IMG/VR virus record: IMGVR_UViG_3300036715_000981
Coordinates: 1 to 42,977 of that record
Direction: 5' to 3' (one strand)
DNA: 42,977 bases
Origin: a virus
In this document: piece after piece, positions 12,680 to 18,918 of the stretch
How positions within the stretch are numbered: position 1 is the first letter of the stretch
Layout: each line of letters starts with the position of its first letter
The notes under the pieces: model-generated
Database searches by the model: none
What the model was told of the DNA's origin: nothing
What the model saw: the letters and a program-made list of their open reading frames with translations, nothing else
Translations under genes and position numbers: made by a program

Positions 12680-14053
12680 ATGCAAATCGTAGACACCAAG
12701 AAACTAATCATTACAAAAGACAGGCAGAGGAAGGAATTTTCCGCTGAAGCCCTCGGGGAACTCTCGGAAGCAATCCGTAGCAAAGGTCTCATGCACGCCA
12801 TAGTTGTGCGGGAGACAGACGAAGGTTTAGTACTTGTGGCGGGCGAGCGCAGACTAAGAGCAATTGAAGATATGGAAATGCTGGGCGGTAAACTCCGCTA
12901 CGACGGACAGACTATTCCTCCGGGCTTTGTCCCCTATGTCACCCTTGGACAACTCACACCCCTGCAAGCCGAAGAAGCCGAACTCGACGAAAACCTGCAT
13001 CGCAAAGACTTAACCTGGCAAGAAAGCGCAGCGGCTATGGCTAAACTCCACCGCATTCGCTCCCAGCAAGCTCAGGCCGAAGGTCGCATCCACACGGTAG
13101 CTGACACCGCAATGGAAATCAAAGGGCGCAGTGACGGCTCCTATCAAGACTCTGTCCGCAAAGACTTGATTGTGGCGAAGCACCTTGACAACCCTGAAAT
13201 AGCAAAAGCGAAATCTGCGGAAGAAGCATTCAAAATCCTCAAGCGGCAAGAAATAACACAAAAGAACATCGAACACGCTGCAACTGTAGGTAAGACATTT
13301 TCTTCCTTCCTGCACCAGGTTCACAATGTTGATTGTCTGGAATGGATGGCAACTTGCCCTGCTGAGCAATTCGATGTAATCCTCACAGACCCGCCCTACG
13401 GCATAGGGGCTGACACTTTCGATGATGGTGGCAATGGCAGACTTGCCAACAACGAACACCACTACAAGGATGACTATGAGCACTTCCATGACCTCATGAC
13501 TAAGTGGGCAGTCCTATCCTATCGCGTAGCAAAGCCAGAAGCTCATGCCTATGTTTTCTGCGACTTGGACAACTTCCACGAACTTAAAGCTATGATGCAA
13601 GCGGCTGGTTGGTACGTCTTCCGCACGCCATTTGTCTGCACCAAACCAAACTCTGGTCGCGTACCACTCCCCTTTGAAGGCCCCCGTCGCCAATACGAAC
13701 TCATCCTGTACGCAATCAAAGGCCACAAGAAAGTCACAGCAATCTACCCAGATGTTATCACTACTTTCCAAGATGCAGGACTCCAACATGGCGCGCAGAA
13801 GCCAGTTGCGCTGTATGAAAACCTGCTTACGCGTAGTGTTCGTGCTGGCGACAGCGTGCTTGACTCCTTCGGTGGTAGTGGCACCCTCCTCCCCGCTGCG
13901 CATAACTTAAAGTGCAAAGCCACTGTGCTTGAAAAATCCCCTGAATACTACGGTATCTGCCTCAAGCGTCTAAATGCCCTGACCGATGGCTCACCGGCAC
14001 TTGACGGCGAAGCCCTTGGCAATGAGTTGAAAAACCTACTGGGAGGTCTCTGA
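12680..14053 (+). CDS. ParB-like domain fused to beta-class DNA methyltransferase
   Basis: This 457-residue two-domain protein has a ParB/Srx-type domain at residues 1 to about 110, with the GERRLRA motif at 55-61 and a following ENLHRKDLTWQESAAAM helix as in ParB. A linker leads to an amino-methyltransferase with catalytic DPPY at 237-240 and the AdoMet-binding FGGSG motif at 397-401. Catalytic motif before binding motif is the beta order seen in N6-adenine or N4-cytosine enzymes. The ParB part may read DNA or hydrolyse NTP, and the methylase may protect phage DNA from restriction. No restriction nuclease is nearby. The tail is LDGEALGNELKNLLGGL. The stop overlaps the polymerase ATG (TGATG). 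Confidence 0.88.
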   Translation: MQIVDTKKLIITKDRQRKEFSAEALGELSEAIRSKGLMHAIVVRETDEGLVLVAGERRLRAIEDMEMLGGKLRYDGQTIPPGFVPYVTLGQLTPLQAEEAELDENLHRKDLTWQESAAAMAKLHRIRSQQAQAEGRIHTVADTAMEIKGRSDGSYQDSVRKDLIVAKHLDNPEIAKAKSAEEAFKILKRQEITQKNIEHAATVGKTFSSFLHQVHNVDCLEWMATCPAEQFDVILTDPPYGIGADTFDDGGNGRLANNEHHYKDDYEHFHDLMTKWAVLSYRVAKPEAHAYVFCDLDNFHELKAMMQAAGWYVFRTPFVCTKPNSGRVPLPFEGPRRQYELILYAIKGHKKVTAIYPDVITTFQDAGLQHGAQKPVALYENLLTRSVRAGDSVLDSFGGSGTLLPAAHNLKCKATVLEKSPEYYGICLKRLNALTDGSPALDGEALGNELKNLLGGL

Positions 14054-16449
14054 TGCCCATAATGCCGATTGGTCCAACTGATGCTAAGATTGCACTTGTG
14101 GGCGAGTTCCCCCATGAACAAGACCTTCTCAGGGGTCAGCCTTTCTGTGGTGGCCCCGGCATGGAACTTAGCCGTATCCTTAAGGAATCGGGCCTCTCCC
14201 GCGAAGAGTGCTTCATCACAATGGTCTGCAATGACCGCGTACCGCGTAGCAGAATTGAAGGCGTCATCGCCACGAAGAAGAAAGACATCACCCCTGCCCA
14301 TGTCTTGTACAATGGGAAGTGGGTGTTGCCACAGGTCGTAGCGGGCATCGAACGCTTGAAGCAAGAACTGGAACTGCTCAAGCCCAATGTCGTCTGCACT
14401 TTTGGCAATCTCGCTCTCTGGGCACTCACTGGGCAATGGGGTGCTGGGCGCTGGAGAAGCTCTGTCATGGAGTCAACGCTAATCCCTGGGTTGAAAGTAA
14501 TTCCTACAGTTAGCCCCGCGTTGCTACTAGCACAGTGGTCATTGCGCCCATTGCTGGTACATGACCTGAAGAGGGTGAAGAGAGAAAGCGGTTTTGCGGA
14601 GATTATTCGCCCGGATTACAACTTTGTAATACGCCCTAATTACGACACAGCCCTTGCCACTCTAAACGAACTCATCCAGCGCGCAGATGCCGCAACCGCA
14701 ACTGGGGCGAAACTCAAGATCGGGGCTGACATTGAAACACGCGCAGGTCACATTGCCTGCATTGCTTTCTCCTGGACACCCCACGATGCCATTTGCATAC
14801 CCCTGATGTCCAGCACCAACCCCGAAGGCTATTGGAGTGCAGAAGAAGAATCCCAACTCGTCTTTTTGATGTGCAAGTTAATGTCCCTTGCCACAATCAT
14901 CGGGCAGAACTGGAACTACGATGCTCAATACATCTACCGCCATTGGCATTTCCTTTGCCCTGACGTACAAGACACGATGATTCAACACCATTCATGCTTC
15001 TCCAACCTTCCAAAGAACCTGGCCTTCCTCTCCAGCATGTACTTGGAACACCACCTTTACTGGAAAGATGACCGTACGAATTGGACTGAAGGGCCAAAAG
15101 GGGAAGGCGAGGATGTTTTCTGGAAGTACAACTGCACTGACGCCATGCGCACACTTGAAATCCACCGTGTCCTGGAACAAGTCGTCACCGATATGGGGAT
15201 GCAAGAAGTTAACCGCTTCCAGCAATCCCTAGCACCTGTTGTGCTACAGACAATGATTCGCGGTGTCCGTGTTGACCTTTCCCGGCGGGAGGAATTCTCA
15301 CAAGCACTGCAGCAAGCAGAAGCCGAGCGCCTGCAATGGATGCAAGATGTTCTTGGTCATGAAGTAAACATCAAATCCCCTAAGCAGATGCAGGAACTCT
15401 TCTACCGCGAACTCAATCAGCCGAAAGTCAGACACCGTAATGCAGAAGGCGGAATGTCCGTTACGACAGACGACGAAGCCCTGCATAAAATTGCGCATCG
15501 TGAACCTATCCTTGCCCCGCTGTGCAAAAAAATCTCTGAACTTCGCAGCATTGGCGTTTTCCACTCCACCTTCATCCAGGCGCGCCTTGACATCGACGGG
15601 CGCATACGGACATCCTTCAACATCTGCGGAACTGAAACCTATCGCTTCGCCAGCAGCAAAAACGCATTTGGTACTGGCCTCAACATGCAGAACATTCCCA
15701 AGGGCGGTGATACAGAGGACGGTGGACTGACCCTCCCCAATATCCGTAACATCTTTATCCCAGATCAGGGCCACACGATGTTTGACATTGACCTGGACAG
15801 CGCAGACTTACGCATTGTGACTTGGGAAAGTGACTGTAAATGGATGAAAGACCACTTCGCCAATGGCCGCAAGCCCTACATTGAGGTCATGCGGGAATAC
15901 TACCATAACCCCAATATGACCAAGAACTCACACCCACGTGAGTACGGCATGTTCAAATCCCTGTGCCATGGCACGAACTACCTAGGCACTGCAGATGGTA
16001 TCGCACCGCGCATTGGGCTGCTTGTCCATGAAACAGAACGCATCCAGAAATGGTACTTTGGTCTAGCACCAGAAATCAAAGCCTGGCAAGAAGAAATCAA
16101 AAAGCAAGTAGTTGGCCGCAGGTATGTCGAAAACGTCTTTGGGTATCGTAACTACTTCTTTGACAAAATCGAAGGTACAATCTTCAATCAAGCCGTTGCA
16201 TGGATTCCGCAGAGCAGTGTGGCTTGCTTAATCAATCGGGGCTACGTCAACATTGCGAATAACCTGCCGGAGGTTGAAGTTCTCCTTCAAGTGCATGATT
16301 CCTTGGCTGGTCAGTTCGACTCTCTCCACGGTGATTGGGCTTTGCGCCGAATTGCAGAAGAATGTGAGATAGAACTTCCTTACGATGAGCCGTTGGTTAT
16401 CCCTGTGGGTGTTGTTAGTAGCAAGGTTAGCTGGGGGCAGTGCGGGTAA
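14053..16449 (+). CDS. family A DNA polymerase with N-terminal UDG-like domain
   Basis: This 798-residue protein has three domains. Residues about 11-180 are uracil-DNA-glycosylase-like (GEFPHEQDLLRGQPFCG, compare GEAPGxxExxxGxPFVG), but the second family-4 motif HPS is replaced by VSPALLL, so glycosylase activity is doubtful. A 3'-5' exonuclease follows with DIE at 226-228, NWNYD at 286-290 and YNCTD at 359-363, all three acidic motifs intact. The polymerase has motif A with D580 (steric-gate position D585 instead of Glu), motif B with K635 and H639 where T7 has Tyr and E. coli Phe, and motif C HDS at 748-750 instead of HDE. The UDG-PolA arrangement is known from phage SPO1. Palindromic copy 5 encodes residues about 184-197, the linker between the first two domains. 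Confidence 0.92.
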   Translation: MPIMPIGPTDAKIALVGEFPHEQDLLRGQPFCGGPGMELSRILKESGLSREECFITMVCNDRVPRSRIEGVIATKKKDITPAHVLYNGKWVLPQVVAGIERLKQELELLKPNVVCTFGNLALWALTGQWGAGRWRSSVMESTLIPGLKVIPTVSPALLLAQWSLRPLLVHDLKRVKRESGFAEIIRPDYNFVIRPNYDTALATLNELIQRADAATATGAKLKIGADIETRAGHIACIAFSWTPHDAICIPLMSSTNPEGYWSAEEESQLVFLMCKLMSLATIIGQNWNYDAQYIYRHWHFLCPDVQDTMIQHHSCFSNLPKNLAFLSSMYLEHHLYWKDDRTNWTEGPKGEGEDVFWKYNCTDAMRTLEIHRVLEQVVTDMGMQEVNRFQQSLAPVVLQTMIRGVRVDLSRREEFSQALQQAEAERLQWMQDVLGHEVNIKSPKQMQELFYRELNQPKVRHRNAEGGMSVTTDDEALHKIAHREPILAPLCKKISELRSIGVFHSTFIQARLDIDGRIRTSFNICGTETYRFASSKNAFGTGLNMQNIPKGGDTEDGGLTLPNIRNIFIPDQGHTMFDIDLDSADLRIVTWESDCKWMKDHFANGRKPYIEVMREYYHNPNMTKNSHPREYGMFKSLCHGTNYLGTADGIAPRIGLLVHETERIQKWYFGLAPEIKAWQEEIKKQVVGRRYVENVFGYRNYFFDKIEGTIFNQAVAWIPQSSVACLINRGYVNIANNLPEVEVLLQVHDSLAGQFDSLHGDWALRRIAEECEIELPYDEPLVIPVGVVSSKVSWGQCG
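14601..14643 (-). repeat. dispersed palindromic element, copy 5, inside the polymerase gene
   Basis: The core is ATTAC (14615-14619), N6, GTAAT (14626-14630), with arms GATTATTCGCCCGG and CGCCCTAATTAC. It is read through in frame and encodes an imperfect peptide repeat (IIRPDYN...VIRPNYD) between the UDG-like and exonuclease domains. Its orientation is opposite to transcription of the gene. Confidence 0.8.
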
Positions 16450-16456
16450 TTTTGTA

Positions 16457-16473
16457 GGGGGGGGGGGGGGGGG
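16457..16473. repeat. G17 homopolymer at the convergence of the two arms
   Basis: Seventeen consecutive G lie in the 50-base gap between the polymerase stop (16449) and the stop of the leftward gene (16500). The length of such a run is often unreliable in sequencing. If real it could form a G-quadruplex on the plus strand and act as a transcription roadblock. Confidence 0.85.
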
Positions 16474-16496
16474 ATGCCCGCCCAATAGCTTAACTC

Positions 16497-16528
16497 GCAT
16501 TACGGCGCGCCGCTTACGCCGTAATGTG
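16497..16528. repeat. atypical palindromic element, copy 6
   Basis: ATTACGGCG (16499-16507) and CGCCGTAAT (16517-16525) form a perfect 9-bp stem with a 9-base loop. It keeps the ATTAC/GTAAT ends but not the 6-base spacing. It spans the stop codon and last codons of the leftward DUF1353 gene and could act as a bidirectional terminator stem, although no T-run follows. Confidence 0.6.
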
Positions 16529-16904
16529 GCCCCCCGAAGCTACGAACTCCCGCATATATCAAGCCCGCTTTCCAAGACGATACCCCTGAGCACAGACAAG
16601 CCTCGCGCAAAACCTTATCCGCCTCAATGCGAGGCACCAGTCCAGTAGAATACAAGTAGTCATGCACTACGCCGGCCTCATCTGCAATGCCATTGAGCAT
16701 CAAGTAAACTACGGGCAGGCGAGGGATGCTGGCCAGGTCAGTTACAAAACCCATTGGTACAGTAATGATGCACCCAAGCACATCGGACTGATAATAGAAA
16801 GGAGAGAGAAGCTTAAATAACTGCCGCCCATCTCTATTTTTCAGTGGCTCCCCCGCTGAATCTGTCATGTAGTCCAGCTTCAGCGGGGTAAGAAACGCAC
16901 TCAT
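16500..16904 (-). CDS. DUF1353-family phage protein
   Basis: This 134-residue protein matches DUF1353 by its GFVTDLASIPR segment (52-62), VVHDYLY (79-85), the R..ADKVLREA helix and the C-terminal AGLIYAGVRSFGG. The family is common in tailed phages near lysis genes, sometimes suspected to have peptidase or lysis-related roles, and is not characterised to my knowledge. It is the last gene of the late arm. Its last codons are made of palindromic copy 6. The start overlaps the previous gene by four bases (ATGA). Confidence 0.85.
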   Translation of the reverse strand: MSAFLTPLKLDYMTDSAGEPLKNRDGRQLFKLLSPFYYQSDVLGCIITVPMGFVTDLASIPRLPVVYLMLNGIADEAGVVHDYLYSTGLVPRIEADKVLREACLCSGVSSWKAGLIYAGVRSFGGPHYGVSGAP

Positions 16905-17191
16905 TTTGCCGCGTCCATTGCATCCGCTGCGTTCATAGCCGCCCAGGCATTATGCGTAGTCGTGATTGTCTGCGTAGTCGCCGCCCACATATCCATCACT
17001 GCCTGATCGCTAACCTGCCCCGTCGTATTAGCTTTTAATGCCGCTTGCATGACTGGCATAATCGCATTGATAGCCGCTACTGCGGCTGCTGCTTGCGGAC
17101 TGGTTGTAGTTGCGACTGCTAAGGCTGTGGGGACAGCTATGTTTACTATTGCGTCGGCTTGCGGGTTCCCTGTATTGATTAGATCGCTCAT
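16901..17191 (-). CDS. alanine-rich hypothetical protein in the lysis region (96 aa)
   Basis: The start is MSDLINTGNPQ at 17191, with GAGGGGGC upstream and four-base overlap with the preceding lipoprotein gene. The frame continuing up to 17545 is only open sequence antisense to nothing useful and lacks a ribosome site. The 96 residues are very rich in A and T, with a hydrophobic middle (AIVNIAVPTALAVATTTSPQAAAAVAAINAIMPVM) that could be one membrane helix. It may take part in lysis (holin or antiholin) by position; that is not shown. Confidence 0.6.
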   Translation of the reverse strand: MSDLINTGNPQADAIVNIAVPTALAVATTTSPQAAAAVAAINAIMPVMQAALKANTTGQVSDQAVMDMWAATTQTITTTHNAWAAMNAADAMDAAK

Positions 17192-17505
17192 TTTGCCCCC
17201 TCTTTCATCGCTTCGATTGTTGCAAGCGATGCTATGGCTTGCGTTACTTTTGCTGCTGCTTCTGCCGGATTCGCCGGTATTGCGCCAGTGCAGATTGGCG
17301 TAACTTGGCTGTCCACTAAGGTGATTTGGCTTATTTGCGACTGACGCAGCTTGCCAGCTGTTCGAAGCTGTAATGCCGTTGCAAAGGCCACGGCATACGC
17401 GCCGCAAGCATCGGCGTATTGCAGTTGTGCTGCTTCCGGGTCTGCATTCGGGGCTGTTGTACATCCCGCCAGTGCTAATACTGCAATTAGTAGTAAGGAT
17501 TTCAT
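17188..17505 (-). CDS. small phage lipoprotein, possible outer spanin
   Basis: The 105-residue protein has a clear lipoprotein signal peptide MKSLLLIAVLALAGC with lipobox LAGC (cleavage before Cys15). The mature part contains two cysteines (DACGAYA and TPICTG) and an alanine-rich helix. Similar lipoproteins sit in the lysis cassettes of Gram-negative phages. It could be an Rz1-like outer-membrane spanin, but outer spanins are usually proline-rich and this one is not, so I keep the call general. Ribosome site AAGGAG. Confidence 0.7.
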   Translation of the reverse strand: MKSLLLIAVLALAGCTTAPNADPEAAQLQYADACGAYAVAFATALQLRTAGKLRQSQISQITLVDSQVTPICTGAIPANPAEAAAKVTQAIASLATIEAMKEGAK

Positions 17506-17699
17506 TCGGACAACTCCTTGTTAGTAGTGGGAGACTGCATATCACGCAAAACTAAACCAATAGTACCTGCCACCATAGTCTGATTAAGTGTAAGAAATGA
17601 GGCTCTGGTGGAGGGGTCAAAATACGCATAAACACCCCAAGCGGCATAACCCACTACACCGATGAGGCTGAGGAACAATGTTTTTAAGTCTGGCTTCAT
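17502..17699 (-). CDS. putative holin (two membrane helices, 65 aa)
   Basis: The 65-residue protein has two hydrophobic segments, residues about 7-27 (TLFLSLIGVVGYAAWGVYAYF) and 38-53 (TLNQTMVAGTIGLVLRD), with a short charged tail. It lies immediately downstream of the endolysin gene on the same strand. Size and topology fit a class II holin. Ribosome site GGGGC; four-base overlap with the lipoprotein gene. Confidence 0.6.
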   Translation of the reverse strand: MKPDLKTLFLSLIGVVGYAAWGVYAYFDPSTRASFLTLNQTMVAGTIGLVLRDMQSPTTNKELSE

Positions 17700-17700
17700 T

Positions 17701-18150
17701 TTAAGCCCCTACTAGCTTGTTACTCTTCATTACTGCAATTAACTTCTCAGCATACTTCGGATCAGTCGCATAACCTGCCGCTGCGACCTGCTGTGCGAAC
17801 TCAATAGGATCAGTTGTCTCAAACGCGTGCTTGTAAAGTGGGTTAGTGTGGAGGAATTTTGCATGGTCTAGCATACATTCCCCCCAGCTTGCATATTTAC
17901 GCCACCTCGACTGGACAGTTACCTCTTTGCCGTTGATGTACTCTTTCGTCCACAGCGACAGTGACTCTCCATGCCAAAATGCGTCTGCCTTTACACCGAA
18001 CAGATTAAACCCTTTAATCGCAAGAAGGGAGTTGCCCCAATCCGACTCAAGCGCACCTTGGGCCAGTGTAAACGCATGAGGTATCCCTGCTGCTTTCTCA
18101 CATTCAAGCGCGGCAGGTAGTAATTGATTTAGGAAGTCAGATTTGGTCAT
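17701..18150 (-). CDS. endolysin, glucosaminidase (GH73) type
   Basis: The 149-residue protein is a single glucosaminidase domain of the FlgJ/GH73 kind: TLAQGALESDWGNS (28-41, catalytic Glu35), IKGFNLFGVKAD, a strand TVQSRWRKYASW, and AAGYATDPKYAEKLIAVM at the end. Such enzymes cut beta-1,4 links after N-acetylglucosamine in peptidoglycan. There is no signal peptide, so export would depend on a holin. It overlaps the previous gene by 14 bases; ribosome site AAAGG. Confidence 0.9.
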   Translation of the reverse strand: MTKSDFLNQLLPAALECEKAAGIPHAFTLAQGALESDWGNSLLAIKGFNLFGVKADAFWHGESLSLWTKEYINGKEVTVQSRWRKYASWGECMLDHAKFLHTNPLYKHAFETTDPIEFAQQVAAAGYATDPKYAEKLIAVMKSNKLVGA

Positions 18151-18445
18151 TCATTAACCTTTCGCTAAGCTTATCGAACTTCACACCCAACTTATCCAGG
18201 CCCTCCACAATGGAACTCTCAAGTTTGTCAAACTTTGCGTCCAGCTCGGGGCGAATGTAGTGGTGCCTAGCTATCTCCAATCGCAGCTCTTCCAGTTTAG
18301 TCGCATCCTCATCATGCTTAACAAATAACAATTTTATCTGTTCTTCTTGCTTTTTATCCTTCTCCCGGAGCAGGAAGCTGATAAGCGTAAAAACAGCCCC
18401 CACAAGGGATAACATAAGTTCAGTTACTGGCAATTCTACCTGCAT
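18137..18445 (-). CDS. membrane-anchored coiled-coil protein, lysis accessory
   Basis: The 102-residue protein has an N-terminal membrane helix (residues about 8-25, ELMLSLVGAVFTLISFLL) followed by a long charged coiled coil (KDKKQEEQIKLLF...DKLGVKFDKLSERL). This topology matches inner spanins (Rz-like) and some holin-associated proteins. It sits directly upstream of the endolysin gene. An inner-spanin role paired with the lipoprotein at 17188 is plausible but unproven. Confidence 0.65.
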   Translation of the reverse strand: MQVELPVTELMLSLVGAVFTLISFLLREKDKKQEEQIKLLFVKHDEDATKLEELRLEIARHHYIRPELDAKFDKLESSIVEGLDKLGVKFDKLSERLMNDQI

Positions 18446-18471
18446 ATCGTACTTGTCTTTTGCCTTTTGCT

Positions 18472-18873
18472 TTAAGTTGCTGCTGTTTGTGCAGTCAGAA
18501 TCCCATTAGTAAAGGTCATTGAACCATTCGCGCCACCAGACGTAAGCTTAGCAGTAGTGACCGTCACCGTCAATCCCGCAGCAATTTTCGCTTCGATAGT
18601 TGCAATATCTGAGGTATTAGTTGCAATAGCAGTCACTTGTGCCGTTGTCAAATGCTGCCTGTCAGTCGTACTCCCACCTTGAATTGTCTGCAGATCGTTA
18701 TGATTCCTTGTAGGTATGTCTGTCAGGTTCCCTGCAGTGAAATTCAAATCGGTAAAGCTGATAGTCCCTACATTCGCTGCTTGCAGCCTAGCATACACAA
18801 GCTGAAACCATCTGTGAAGTTCCGCTGGGAGTTCCTGAGGCGGCGGCGGTAATTGGTACTGGGGAGCGGTCAT
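18472..18873 (-). CDS. tail-fibre-associated or virion protein (133 aa)
   Basis: This protein has a proline-rich N-terminus (QYQLPPPPQELPAEL), then a fibre-like region with LTDIPTRNHNDLQTIQGG, TTDRQHLTTAQVTAIATNTSDI and a beta-rich C-terminus. The N-H-N-D-L-x-x-I-Q-G-G and DRxHLT phrases are common in phage tail-fibre and neck proteins. It follows the gp10-like hub gene. Palindromic copy 7 is its immediate leader. Confidence 0.65.
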   Translation of the reverse strand: MTAPQYQLPPPPQELPAELHRWFQLVYARLQAANVGTISFTDLNFTAGNLTDIPTRNHNDLQTIQGGSTTDRQHLTTAQVTAIATNTSDIATIEAKIAAGLTVTVTTAKLTSGGANGSMTFTNGILTAQTAAT

Positions 18874-18877
18874 AGTG

Positions 18878-18918
18878 GTTTCTCGCGTGGATTACAATTT
18901 TGTAATACGCCTTAATTA
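18878..18918 (-). repeat. dispersed palindromic element, copy 7
   Basis: The core is ATTAC (18891-18895), N6, GTAAT (18902-18906). Leftward it reads TAATTAAGGCG, core, then CCACGCGAGAAA. It spans the 42-base gap between two late genes and overlaps the stop codon of the upstream one (18916-18918). Confidence 0.8.

Noticed and set aside
16901-17545. 214-residue version of the alanine-rich lysis-region gene
   Set aside because: The extra 118 residues overlap the lipoprotein gene in another frame and have unusual composition; the start at 17191 has a strong ribosome site.
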